NCBI GenBank assembly: GCA_004557655.1
Contig: SFGJ01000018.1
Coordinates: 1-29,795 of the forward strand
Direction of reading: 5' to 3'
DNA from: Clostridiales bacterium
GTDB lineage: Bacteria > Bacillota > Clostridia > Oscillospirales > Oscillospiraceae
DNA length: 29,795 nucleotides
Shown: piece after piece, positions 7,530 to 14,480 of the stretch
Numbering within the stretch: position 1 is the first letter of the stretch
Layout: every line of letters begins with the position of its first letter
Notes under the pieces: generated by a model
The model's input: the letters and a program-made list of their open reading frames with translations, nothing else
The model's database searches: none
What the model was told of the DNA's origin: nothing
Program-made: the position numbers and the translations under genes

Positions 7530-7558
7530 ATTTTAGCACTTCGCCGCACCGATGTCAA
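7530..7558 (-). promoter_or_regulatory. Promoter of infC-rpmI-rplT
   Basis: A perfect TTGACA (7558-7553) is followed after 17 bases by TAAAAT (7535-7530), with TGC extending the -10 box. It is one of the strongest promoters in the window, as expected for ribosomal protein genes. Confidence 0.85.
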
Positions 7559-7577
7559 CACATTTTTTCCTTAGTTC

Positions 7578-7607
7578 TGTATATTTTCCCCGTCGGATGC
7601 CACACTA
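7578..7607 (+). promoter_or_regulatory. Candidate forespore sigma-G-like promoter of the Asn/Gln peptide gene
   Basis: TGTATA (7578-7583), 17 bases, then CACACTA (7601-7607). This resembles the Bacillus sigma-G pattern TGAATA-N17/18-CATACTA with one or two mismatches. No convincing sigma-A promoter is seen upstream of the small gene at 7644. Tentative. Confidence 0.35.
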
Positions 7608-7643
7608 ACCCCGTACACAGGTACAAAAAAGGAGGTGCTTACC

Positions 7644-7748
7644 ATGGCAAAGAACAATCAGAACCAGAACCAGAATCAGAATCAGAACAAAAATCAGAAC
7701 CAGAATCAGAATCAGAATCAGAACAAGCAGGCCAAGGAGTGCAACTGA
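7644..7748 (+). CDS. 34-residue Asn/Gln-repeat peptide
   Basis: Short gene with a textbook GGAGGTG ribosome binding site (7631-7637) and a strong terminator 8 bases after its stop. The product starts MAKNN, then runs as a near-perfect alternation of Gln and Asn interrupted twice by Lys, and ends KQAKECN with a single cysteine. It has no membrane segment and no recognisable fold. The repeat consists of CAG with AAC or AAT codons, so the low-complexity DNA may expand or contract. The function is unknown. Size, composition, a private terminator and a sigma-G-like promoter would suit a small spore-associated protein, but this is inference. Its flanking arrangement, an own leader and a hairpin against the convergent vanY gene, shows it is a real transcription unit. 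Confidence 0.75.
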   Translation: MAKNNQNQNQNQNQNKNQNQNQNQNQNKQAKECN

Positions 7749-7756
7749 CCCTCAGC

Positions 7757-7794
7757 AAAGAGGGGCACCGGCATTCGCCGGTGCCCCTCTTTTT
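7757..7794 (+). terminator. Terminator of the small peptide gene
   Basis: A 16-base-pair stem (7757-7772 with 7777-7792, core GAGGGGCACCGGC) has a 4-base ATTC loop, and its 3' arm runs into TTTTT. The stop codon of the convergent vanY-type gene lies at its right edge, so it may work in both directions. Confidence 0.9.
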
Positions 7795-8597
7795 CAGTGT
7801 TCCGTACGCCCCAGATATTCCTCCAGCGTGATGCCTCTTTGGTAAATCTCCTTTGCCGCCTGGCAGCCTACATAGCGGTAATGCCACGGCTCATAGATGA
7901 TACCGGTCACGCTCGTAGACCCAACGGGATATCGGAGGATAAATCCATACCGCCAGCTGTTGGCCATGAGCCACTGCTGGGCAGGCACATTCTCCTGGGA
8001 CTCATCCAGATTCCAGTTGCTGGTGTCGATAATATCAACCGCCAGGCCCAACTGATGCTCACTTGTACCGGGTACGGCTACCTCTCTGGCCGCCAGAGCC
8101 CGGGCCTCCTCCTCGTCATAACCCTGATCGATAAACTCCTGGATCTGGTTGTTAAATAGCCGCTGCTGCAGATCCCAGGTGCGGAAGGATGAGCAGATAT
8201 AGGGTGAATACCCCTGCGCCCGGCAGTCGTCCATCATCTTCTGCAGCTGGGGATAGCACCGCTTGTCAACGCCGCCGCCGCTGATCTCCTCCAGCTCCAC
8301 GGAGTAATTCTCCGGCATGGGATTCCACGGATTCACCAATATCAGATTCCACACACCGTCCGTCACCTCTCCCTGGGAAAAAATCGTCTGCTCCGGTTCT
8401 TCCGGGGGATTCGGCGCCGGTTCAGGTTCCGGAGTCGGCTCCTCCACCGGGGGCATATCAGGAACCTCCGGTTCCTTCTCTCCACTGCCCCGCAGAACGA
8501 AAAACAGCACCACCCCCAGGGCGATCACCACCGCCGCGATACCGCATAATCCCGCAGTATTTTTATACCACGGTTTTTTTCTCTGCAATCTTTTCAT
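7794..8597 (-). CDS. VanY-type D-alanyl-D-alanine carboxypeptidase
   Basis: Membrane-anchored zinc peptidase of the VanY/DacB (M15B) family that removes the terminal D-Ala from peptidoglycan stem peptides. Of its 267 residues, a basic N-terminus precedes a single membrane anchor at about 16-36. A Pro/Glu-rich linker (about 41-70) spans part of the wall, and the catalytic domain follows. The zinc and catalytic residues are visible: SSFRT with R139, H181 and D188 in SEHQLGLAVDI, and E236 and H239 in EPWHYRYVG. All are intact. The length is typical. No van resistance genes or sensor kinase are nearby, so a housekeeping wall-remodelling role is more likely than vancomycin resistance. The gene lies 26 bases after the nucleotidyltransferase gene on the same strand, so the two are probably co-transcribed. 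Confidence 0.9.
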   Translation of the reverse strand: MKRLQRKKPWYKNTAGLCGIAAVVIALGVVLFFVLRGSGEKEPEVPDMPPVEEPTPEPEPAPNPPEEPEQTIFSQGEVTDGVWNLILVNPWNPMPENYSVELEEISGGGVDKRCYPQLQKMMDDCRAQGYSPYICSSFRTWDLQQRLFNNQIQEFIDQGYDEEEARALAAREVAVPGTSEHQLGLAVDIIDTSNWNLDESQENVPAQQWLMANSWRYGFILRYPVGSTSVTGIIYEPWHYRYVGCQAAKEIYQRGITLEEYLGRTEH

Positions 8598-8623
8598 ACG
8601 CCTTAATTCTCCGTAAAGCTTTT

Positions 8624-9538
8624 CTAATTCCTGAGCGTTCCGGGATATACACCGCTGTCATGGAGCCGCTGCAGCTCCTGCGCCACGGCCTGTCGATCCT
8701 CGTGATAGGTCATGCCGAACCAGCGGTCAGCAGAGCGCAGCACCGAGACCTCCAGCTTTCCCTCGTCGATGAGTTTCCCTACCAGGCTGGGCAGCATACA
8801 CTCTGCCTTGATGTTGTCCCCCGCCTCATAGCGCAGGAAATCGTAAAAGAATTTCTCCAATTCCTCAAAAAACGACGGCGCAAAGCCCCAAAAATTCATG
8901 GACACCACCGTGTCGGCAGGCAGCACGCCCTCCGTCTCGTCGGCAATGTTGCCATCGGGATCCAACCGGATCTTCAGTGCCTCCTTCACCCCCAGCAGAT
9001 GTCCATTCTCCACCCGGCAAATGCCTCGGGACACGGTGCCCCTCTCGCTGACGGTGTTCTCCAGCAGGTAGCCCACCATGGCAGCACCCCCCTGCTCCGG
9101 CAGACGCTGCAGCTCCTCGTAGATCCTGCGGTAAGCATCCACGCCGTAATAGTCATCAGCGTTGATAACGCAAAACGGCTCCTTCACATAGGGACGGGCA
9201 CACAGCACGGCATGACCCGTACCAAACGGTTTCTCCCGCTGAGGCGGCACCTTATAGAAATCCGGTACACCGGAAAAATCCTGCACTGCGTAGCACACCT
9301 CGACCTTCGATCCGTCCCGTGCCGTGCGGCAAGCCACATAGTCACCGCAGATACGCCGCATCATCTCCTCCATGCCGGGTTTGATGATAAATACGATTTT
9401 GGTAAAGCCCGCACGAATGGCATCAAAAATGGAGTACTCCATCAGGATCTCTCCGTTGGGCCCAACGCCGTCTACCTGTTTGTTGCCGCCGTAGCGGGAT
9501 CCAAGACCGGCTGCCATAATGACAAGTGCCGCTTTCAT
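8624..9538 (-). CDS. Sugar-phosphate nucleotidyltransferase family protein
   Basis: NTP-transferase fold enzyme expected to couple a nucleotide to a sugar phosphate or similar alcohol phosphate. The 304-residue product starts MKAALVIMAAGLGSRYGG, the nucleotide-binding signature GxGxR with a conserved R15. It continues with KPFGTGHAVLCARPYV (base-binding region) and FCVINADDYYG (metal-binding acidic pair). The start at 9538 is preferred over the upstream ATG at 9565 because an AGGAGG box lies 9 bases before it. The substrate cannot be assigned. In Clostridia, similar stand-alone proteins of about 300 residues are usually annotated only as nucleotidyltransferases. A strong promoter lies upstream, and the VanY-type gene follows on the same strand, which fits a cell-envelope role. 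Confidence 0.85.
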   Translation of the reverse strand: MKAALVIMAAGLGSRYGGNKQVDGVGPNGEILMEYSIFDAIRAGFTKIVFIIKPGMEEMMRRICGDYVACRTARDGSKVEVCYAVQDFSGVPDFYKVPPQREKPFGTGHAVLCARPYVKEPFCVINADDYYGVDAYRRIYEELQRLPEQGGAAMVGYLLENTVSERGTVSRGICRVENGHLLGVKEALKIRLDPDGNIADETEGVLPADTVVSMNFWGFAPSFFEELEKFFYDFLRYEAGDNIKAECMLPSLVGKLIDEGKLEVSVLRSADRWFGMTYHEDRQAVAQELQRLHDSGVYPGTLRN

Positions 9539-9574
9539 TCGCGCTTTCCTCCTGCGTTTATTCATGTTTATGTG

Positions 9575-9603
9575 ATTATATCACTATTGTAATCGGAACA
9601 CAA
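9575..9603 (-). promoter_or_regulatory. Promoter of the nucleotidyltransferase-vanY pair
   Basis: TTGTGT (9603-9598) and a perfect TATAAT (9580-9575) are spaced by 17 bases on the minus strand, just downstream of the PhzF-family stop codon. Confidence 0.7.
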
Positions 9604-9610
9604 CCCATTC

Positions 9611-10459
9611 TTACAGATCCATCTCTCCCGCCAGGCTCATCACCGCCTGTCCGCCGACGCGCACCATCACCGTTCCATCCTTATGTGTCAGTCGGCTGTA
9701 AATGCGGGAGGGCCGGGACATGTGTTCTCCCTGCAGAAACAGGTTTTCCTCCTCCGGTCTCACCAGCCCTCGCTCATAGAGATAATAGGTCAGCGCGCCG
9801 TTACTGGTGCCGGTGGCACATTCCTCCGGGATGTCATAAAGGGGTGCGAAGTTGCTGCAGTACACGCAATTCTCCCCCGGGCAGAACATATGCACCCCAG
9901 TGACCTCAAACCGTTTGGATATCTCCGTCACAGTCTTCTCGTCCTGCACAGCCCGCATCAGTGTATCGTGATCCTTCACGGGCATCATAATGTCCGCAAG
10001 GCCCGTACTGACGATCTCCGGCTGCAGTTCCGCGGGTCTGTCCTCCAATGTAAGCCCATAAGCCCCGTACAGCTCCGCCCAGTTCTCCTCCGGCAGTATC
10101 CCAAGGGCCTTCGGCGGCGCCATGTCCATCCAAACAGTGCCGCCGCTGACTTCAATTTCCAGTTCTCCGGCCGGGGTGTGCGCCTTATGGGCACCGTCCC
10201 CGATCTTCCCCAGCTTCCGCAGCAAAGCAAAGGCCGATACGGTGGCGTGGCCGCACAGATCCACTTCTCCTGCAGGGGTAAAGTAACGAAGTCGGATCCC
10301 CTCCGCCTCCTGGTGCACAAACACCGTTTCCGAATGCTTCAGCTCCGCAGCCACCTGCTGCATCACCTTTGGCTCCAGCGTCCTGTCTGCCAGCACAACA
10401 CCCGCCTGGTTTCCGCCAAATATGTGGTCTGAAAACGCGTCCATTACATATACTCTCAT
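9611..10459 (-). CDS. PhzF family protein (phenazine biosynthesis-like isomerase fold)
   Basis: Member of the diaminopimelate-epimerase-like PhzF family, whose known members isomerise small molecules. The function of most bacterial members outside phenazine clusters is unknown. The 282-residue length is normal. Family signatures are visible: VMDAFSDHIFGGNQAGVV at the N-terminus, HSETVFV containing the conserved catalytic glutamate (E44), RYFTPAGEVDLCGHATV and the second-half motif ATGTSNGAL. No phenazine genes are nearby, so phenazine synthesis is not implied. The ATG at 10459 has a GGAGGG box. It is transcribed divergently from the MATE exporter, with the two -35 boxes only about 10 bases apart, so the two genes may share a regulator. 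Confidence 0.88.
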   Translation of the reverse strand: MRVYVMDAFSDHIFGGNQAGVVLADRTLEPKVMQQVAAELKHSETVFVHQEAEGIRLRYFTPAGEVDLCGHATVSAFALLRKLGKIGDGAHKAHTPAGELEIEVSGGTVWMDMAPPKALGILPEENWAELYGAYGLTLEDRPAELQPEIVSTGLADIMMPVKDHDTLMRAVQDEKTVTEISKRFEVTGVHMFCPGENCVYCSNFAPLYDIPEECATGTSNGALTYYLYERGLVRPEEENLFLQGEHMSRPSRIYSRLTHKDGTVMVRVGGQAVMSLAGEMDL

Positions 10460-10479
10460 AGTTACCCTCCTTTTTCTTC

Positions 10480-10508
10480 ATTATACTTCACCTGCTTTTA
10501 CTTCGCAA
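10480..10508 (-). promoter_or_regulatory. Promoter of the PhzF-family gene
   Basis: TTGCGA (10508-10503), 17 bases, TATAAT (10485-10480) on the minus strand, about 20 bases before the start codon. It is back to back with the MATE promoter. Confidence 0.7.
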
Positions 10509-10517
10509 TAGGTCATC

Positions 10518-10546
10518 TTGACGAACGGATTTTCCTCTGCTATACT
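10518..10546 (+). promoter_or_regulatory. Promoter of the MATE exporter gene
   Basis: TTGACG (10518-10523), 17 bases, TATACT (10541-10546), with TGC extending the -10 box. Its -35 lies 9 bases from the divergent PhzF-gene -35. Confidence 0.75.
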
Positions 10547-10603
10547 TTTTTTGAGAAAAACAAAATGCGGTACGCCGCTGAACGGAAAGGTCTTTCATCC
10601 AAA

Positions 10604-11932
10604 ATGCAGAAACAGCAAAGTCTACTCAAGCAATTTTTCAGTTTCTCCACGGCCACAGTGGCCTCCCTCATGGTCTTTTCCCTTTACTCCATTGTGGACG
10701 GCCTGTTTGTGGCCCGCGGCGTAGGTGAGTACGCCATGAGCGCCGTGAATCTATCCGTGCCGTTCATCAATCTCCTGTTTTCCATTGCAGTGATCTTTGC
10801 AGTGGGCACCTCCACCATCATCGCCTTCCTCCTGGGGCAGAAGAACGCCCAGAGCGCCAACAAGCTCTTTTCCCAGAATCTGGTAACTTTGACGGCCATT
10901 GGCGTCACCATCTCTGTCCTGGTGCTTGTGTTCACCGAACCCTTTGCTCTGCTGTTGGGTGCCAACGAAGCCACACTGGAGTATACCATTCCTTATCTCC
11001 AGGGCCTCGCTCCCTTCGCCGTGTGCTTCATGATCTCCTATAATCTGGAAGTACTGGTGAAAACCGACGGCCGTCCCCGTTTGGCTCTTTTTACCGTTTG
11101 TGTGGGCTGCTTTACCAACTGTGTGCTGGACTATCTGGCCATTTTCCACTGGGACATGGGCATTTGGGGCGCGGCAGCGGCCACCGGTATGAGCCAGCTT
11201 CTCACCTGCGTCATCTATCTGACCCATTTCTTCGGCAAGCACAGCATCTTCCGCCCTGTGCGTTTCCGTATGGACTGGCAGATCTACCGCCGTTTGTTGC
11301 CCATCGGCATTTCCGACGGTTTGACGGAGCTGTGCAACGGTCTGATGATCTTTCTCTTTAACCATACCATTCTCCGCTGTGTCGGTACCGACGGTCTGGT
11401 GGCCTACACCATCATCGCTTATGCCAACACGTTGGTCATCAACATCACCATGGGTGTCAGCCAAGGCACCCAGCCTCTCATCAGCTTCCAGAACGGCCGG
11501 GGAGACGGCTCCGCTATCGGCAAACTCCTGCGCTACGGCCTGCGTACCATGTGCGGCATTGCCGTGGTGTGCTTCTCCGCATTGTTTTTGGCGGCACCGG
11601 TGTTGGTAGGTGTCTTTCTGCCGGATGCCAACCCGGAGATGCTCGCCTTCGCCACGGATGCCTTCCGCCGGTACAGCCTTTGTTATCTCCCGGTAGGCTT
11701 CAATATCTACATTGCCGGCTTCCTCACCGCCATGGAACGGCCCATGTCGGCGGTGACCATCTCCACCGGCCGGGGTCTCATTTTACAGGGCGGAATCCTG
11801 CTTCTGCTGGCAGCTATCATCGGCGGAAACTCCATCTGGTTTGCGCCCCTCCTATCAGAACTGCTGTGTCTGGTTCTGTCTGTGATCTTCCTGCTGCGGC
11901 TGAAAAAGTCTTATGAAACACTCTCTCCATAA
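10604..11932 (+). CDS. MATE family multidrug/cation exporter
   Basis: Inner-membrane antiporter that exports drugs or metabolites using a sodium or proton gradient. From the ATG at 10604 the protein has 442 residues (typical 440-460) with about twelve hydrophobic segments in two six-helix halves. The first half begins FFSFSTATVASLMVFSLYSIVDGLFVARGVG, a characteristic MATE opening, and the second begins RRLLPIGISDGLTELCNG with MGVSQGTQPLISFQNGRG. An alternative in-frame ATG lies at 10565 but sits only about 12 bases after the predicted transcription start. The 10604 start has a GGAAAGG-like box and begins closer to the first helix. The start is therefore uncertain by 13 residues. The substrate is unknown. 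Confidence 0.9.
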   Translation: MQKQQSLLKQFFSFSTATVASLMVFSLYSIVDGLFVARGVGEYAMSAVNLSVPFINLLFSIAVIFAVGTSTIIAFLLGQKNAQSANKLFSQNLVTLTAIGVTISVLVLVFTEPFALLLGANEATLEYTIPYLQGLAPFAVCFMISYNLEVLVKTDGRPRLALFTVCVGCFTNCVLDYLAIFHWDMGIWGAAAATGMSQLLTCVIYLTHFFGKHSIFRPVRFRMDWQIYRRLLPIGISDGLTELCNGLMIFLFNHTILRCVGTDGLVAYTIIAYANTLVINITMGVSQGTQPLISFQNGRGDGSAIGKLLRYGLRTMCGIAVVCFSALFLAAPVLVGVFLPDANPEMLAFATDAFRRYSLCYLPVGFNIYIAGFLTAMERPMSAVTISTGRGLILQGGILLLLAAIIGGNSIWFAPLLSELLCLVLSVIFLLRLKKSYETLSP

Positions 11933-11954
11933 TGCAATATATCAACAAGGATCT

Positions 11955-11985
11955 GCCGCCCGACTTCGATTAAGAGCCGGGCGGC
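11955..11985 (+). terminator. Probable terminator after the MATE gene
   Basis: An 8-base-pair GC stem (GCCGCCCG, 11955-11962, with 11978-11985) has a 15-base loop followed by TCTGTTATTT. It lies 22 bases after the stop. The loop is rather long and the T tract weak. Confidence 0.5.
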
Positions 11986-12036
11986 TCTGTTATTTCCAGG
12001 GAACAGGTGAAAAGCCCTTATTCCCAAAACAGTAAA

Positions 12037-12065
12037 CGGTGCGGCCCCAAATCGGAGCCGCACCG
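12037..12065 (-). terminator. Probable terminator of gdhA
   Basis: A 9-base-pair stem (CGGTGCGGC with its complement, 12037-12045 and 12057-12065) is followed on the minus strand by TTTACTGTTTT, about 80 bases after the gdhA stop. Confidence 0.55.
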
Positions 12066-12142
12066 CGTCTCTGCCAAAAACCATTCGCGATGGACTTTGG
12101 CTTATCTCTTTTTGAATCGTATAGTTTGGGAAAGCTTTCGGA

Positions 12143-13495
12143 TCAGAAGCAGCCCTGCTCCATCATAGCCTCGGCAACCTTCTTGAAGCCGGCGATGTTG
12201 GCACCAGCCACCAGATCGTAACCCAGGCCGTACTCGGCAGCAGCCTCGGCAGACACCTTGTGGATGTTCTCCATCATCTTGTGCAGCTGATGGTCAACTT
12301 CCTCAGCAGTCCAGACCAGACGCTCGGAGTTCTGAGCCATTTCCAGAGCGGAAACGCCCACGCCGCCGGCGTTAACAGCCTTGGAGGGAGCCACGATGAT
12401 GTGCTTCTGTGCACGCAGGAAGTTCAGAGCATCGTTGGTGGTGGGCATATTGGCGACCTCGATGTAGTACTTCACGCCGGAAGCGGCGATCTTCTCGGCG
12501 GACTCCATCTTGACATCGTTCTGCATAGCAGCGGGCATATAGACATCAACATCCTTGACGCCCCAGCACTTCTCGCCAGCGACAAACTCACAGCCGAACT
12601 TGTCAGCATAGGGCTTGCAGTGCATAGGATCCTTGGCGCGCATTTCCAGGATGAAGTTCAGCTTCTCCTCGGTGATAACGCCGTCGGGATCGTGAACATA
12701 ACCGTCGGGACCTGCGAAGTAGGTGACCTTGGCGCCCAGCTGAGCAGCCTTCTTCATGATGCCCCAGCCCACATTGCCGTAGCCGGAGATAGCGATACGC
12801 TTGCCCTCGATGGTGTCATTCTCGTGCTTGAGCACTTCCTGCAGATAGTACATAGCGCCGTAACCGGTAGCCTCGGGACGGATCAGGGAACCGCCGTAGC
12901 TCAGACCCTTACCGGTAAGAACACCGTTCTCCCAAACGCCCTTCAGGCGACGATACTGGCCATACAGGTAGCCGATCTCACGGCCGCCCACACCCATATC
13001 ACCGGCGGGAACGTCGATGTCGGGCCCAATGTAACGATACAGAGCCGTCATGAAGCTCTGGCAGAAGCGCATGACCTCGGCGTCGGACTTGCCGGCGGGA
13101 TCGAAGTCGGAGCCGCCCTTGGCGCCGCCGATGGGCAGGCCGGTCAGGCTGTTTTTGAAGGTCTGCTCAAAGCCCAGGAACTTAATGATTCCTTCATACA
13201 CATTTTTCTGGAAACGCAGGCCGCCCTTGTAGGGGCCGATAGCACCGTTGAACTGGCAGCGCCAGCCGCGATTGGTGTGCCACTGACCGTTATCGTCGCA
13301 CCACACAACACGGAAGGTGAACATACGCTCGGGCTCCACCATGCGGCCCAGCAGATCGACCTTCTCATACTCAGGGTGCTTTTCAATGACGGGCTCCAGA
13401 GAGGACAGAACTTCCTCAACAGTCTGCACGAACTCAGGCTCGTTGCCGTGCTTGGTCTTTACGCTCTCGAGCACGCTTGCCAGATAAGCATTCAT
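12143..13495 (-). CDS. gdhA: NADP-type glutamate dehydrogenase
   Basis: Hexameric enzyme that aminates 2-oxoglutarate to glutamate, a main ammonium-assimilation or amino-acid catabolic step. The 450-residue length fits the small hexameric class. Family signatures are visible: NRGWRCQFNGAIGPYKGGLRF, LPIGGAKGGSDFDP (catalytic lysine region), GPDIDVPAGDMGVGGREIGY, the Rossmann motif ISGYGNVGWG and SKAVNAGGVGVSALEM. The frame is open to 13552, but the ATG at 13495 is chosen because a GAGGAGG box lies 8 bases before it and the upstream codons overlap two leader dyads. NADP preference is inferred from similarity to the MNAYL... class. It is a single-gene unit with its own promoter and terminator. 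Confidence 0.95.
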   Translation of the reverse strand: MNAYLASVLESVKTKHGNEPEFVQTVEEVLSSLEPVIEKHPEYEKVDLLGRMVEPERMFTFRVVWCDDNGQWHTNRGWRCQFNGAIGPYKGGLRFQKNVYEGIIKFLGFEQTFKNSLTGLPIGGAKGGSDFDPAGKSDAEVMRFCQSFMTALYRYIGPDIDVPAGDMGVGGREIGYLYGQYRRLKGVWENGVLTGKGLSYGGSLIRPEATGYGAMYYLQEVLKHENDTIEGKRIAISGYGNVGWGIMKKAAQLGAKVTYFAGPDGYVHDPDGVITEEKLNFILEMRAKDPMHCKPYADKFGCEFVAGEKCWGVKDVDVYMPAAMQNDVKMESAEKIAASGVKYYIEVANMPTTNDALNFLRAQKHIIVAPSKAVNAGGVGVSALEMAQNSERLVWTAEEVDHQLHKMMENIHKVSAEAAAEYGLGYDLVAGANIAGFKKVAEAMMEQGCF

Positions 13496-13517
13496 AAAAA
13501 TTGCCTCCTCAAATATG

Positions 13518-13530
13518 TTCCGATTCGGAA
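13518..13530. repeat. Perfect 13-base dyad in gdhA leader
   Basis: TTCCGATTCGGAA is palindromic around one central base and lies about 23 bases before the gdhA start codon. It could be a regulator site or a small leader hairpin. Confidence 0.55.
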
Positions 13531-13535
13531 TGTTT

Positions 13536-13564
13536 ATATGACGGGATTTCATATCCTGTCATAT
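13536..13564. promoter_or_regulatory. 29-base imperfect palindrome at the gdhA transcription start
   Basis: The arms read ATATGACRGGA and its complement, with one mismatch and a 7-base centre. The site covers the predicted transcription start just downstream of the -10 box, a usual place for a repressor operator. The binding protein is unknown. Confidence 0.5.
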
Positions 13565-13566
13565 TG

Positions 13567-13595
13567 ATGATAACACCAATCCCAATATTTCACAA
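13567..13595 (-). promoter_or_regulatory. Promoter of gdhA
   Basis: TTGTGA (13595-13590), 17 bases, TATCAT (13572-13567), with TG one base before the -10 box on the minus strand. The predicted start is near 13560. Confidence 0.65.
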
Positions 13596-13721
13596 GAGTT
13601 TCCCGGGGGAAAATAGGCGTTTCCCCTGTAAAAAAAAGCGCCGTTTTTTTGTGCAAAGTGCAAATATATCTCCGCCGCCTCCGTTTTTACCTCTCCGTCT
13701 CCCCTCTGCGCTGATTTCGTA

Positions 13722-13749
13722 TTGACTTTTTATGATTCTCCTATATAAT
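13722..13749 (+). promoter_or_regulatory. Promoter of the phosphoribosyltransferase gene
   Basis: TTGACT (13722-13727) and TATAAT (13744-13749) are spaced by 16 bases. This leaves an unusually long leader of about 130 bases before the start codon at 13886. Confidence 0.75.
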
Positions 13750-13755
13750 AGTTAT

Positions 13756-13865
13756 GGAAGAGTTGTTTTCTTCCCGCGCATTCAATGAAAATCGCCTCAT
13801 GCGACAGTGTGCCTGACACAAGCCAGTCCCCATTGGGGAGGGCTTTTCTTATGTCAGGTGATTTT
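13756..13865 (+). ncRNA. Structured attenuator-like leader of the phosphoribosyltransferase gene
   Basis: The leader contains GGAAGA/TCTTCC near its 5' end, then CGCAT/ATGCG, then CCTGACA (13812-13818) paired with TGTCAGG (13852-13858). Within that pair lies a terminator-like hairpin (AAGCC-AG-TCCCC, 13820-13831, with GGGGA-G-GGCTT, 13835-13845) running into TTTTCTT. An outer helix AAAATCG (13788-13794) with TGATTTT (13859-13865) can close the domain. This looks like a riboswitch or protein-controlled attenuator. It does not match the purine (guanine/adenine) riboswitch consensus, and I could not name it. Confidence 0.5.
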
Positions 13866-13885
13866 GGGGCAAAAGGAGAATTTTT

Positions 13886-14446
13886 ATGCATACATATTCC
13901 CTGACAGTGGCCGGTCTGCACCGTGAGCTGCCCATCTGCAAGGTGACAGAGGATCTGCACATCGGCGCTTTCATCTGCTTTGGCGATGCCGAGCTGACCG
14001 TGGCCTGCGCCAAGGCAATGCTGGAGCTGCTGGATCCCAACAGCTATGATTATCTCTTCACTGCCGAGGCCAAGAGCATTCCCCTCATCCACGAGATGGC
14101 ACGTCAGTCCGGCGCAAAGAAGTACTTCATTGCCCGCAAGGGTGAGAAGGTCTATATGCCTAACCCCATTCATGTGGAGGATAAGTCCATCACCACCGCC
14201 GGCACCCAGCGGCTGTATCTGGGCAGCGATGATGCCGCTCTGATCCGGGACAAGCGCATCGTTCTCATGGATGACGTGATCTCCACCGGTGGCTCCCTGC
14301 TGGCTATGGAGCATCTGGTAGAGCTTGCCGGCGGCACCGTGGTGGACCGCATTGCCGCTCTGGCGGAGGGTGACGCCGCCCAGCGCAAGGACATCAAGTT
14401 TCTGGCGCCCCTGCCGGTGTTCAACGCCGACGGCACCATCAAGTGA
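13886..14446 (+). CDS. Type I phosphoribosyltransferase (adenine/xanthine PRT-like)
   Basis: Enzyme of the purine phosphoribosyltransferase fold that would join a purine base to PRPP in salvage. The 186-residue protein carries the PRPP-binding signature RIVLMDDVISTGGS (about residues 125-138) and the earlier segments YLFTAEAKSIPLIHEMARQSG and YFIARKGEKVYMPNP, as seen in adenine PRT-like proteins. The length fits Apt and Xpt. Base specificity cannot be decided; it may also be one of the uncharacterised PRT paralogues of Clostridia. The ATG at 13886 has an AAAGGAG box. The gene stands alone behind a long structured leader and is followed by a hairpin. Confidence 0.85.
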   Translation: MHTYSLTVAGLHRELPICKVTEDLHIGAFICFGDAELTVACAKAMLELLDPNSYDYLFTAEAKSIPLIHEMARQSGAKKYFIARKGEKVYMPNPIHVEDKSITTAGTQRLYLGSDDAALIRDKRIVLMDDVISTGGSLLAMEHLVELAGGTVVDRIAALAEGDAAQRKDIKFLAPLPVFNADGTIK

Positions 14447-14457
14447 ATCCCACGCAG

Positions 14458-14480
14458 ATGGCCGCTTTTATAGCGGCCAT
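14458..14480 (+). terminator. Hairpin after the phosphoribosyltransferase gene
   Basis: A perfect 9-base-pair stem (ATGGCCGCT, 14458-14466, with 14472-14480) has a 5-base loop, 11 bases after the stop. The T tract is weak. Confidence 0.55.

Noticed and set aside
7648..7729. Tandem CAG-AAC/AAT repeat considered as a CRISPR or minisatellite array
   Set aside because: The 6-base units code in frame for alternating Gln and Asn within a gene that has a ribosome binding site and terminator. There are no spacers.
7639..7887. Minus-strand frame with Ser-Asp repeats
   Set aside because: It is the complement of the Asn/Gln-repeat gene plus its terminator and the vanY 3' end. It has no ribosome binding site.
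7794..8597. Vancomycin resistance gene vanY
   Set aside because: Only the carboxypeptidase family is supported. vanHAX and vanRS are absent from the surroundings.
9611..10459. Phenazine biosynthesis gene phzF
   Set aside because: Family membership is clear, but no other phz genes are present, so a phenazine role is not supported.
12260..13567. A 435-residue plus-strand frame
   Set aside because: Antisense shadow of gdhA, whose motifs and promoter are clear on the minus strand.
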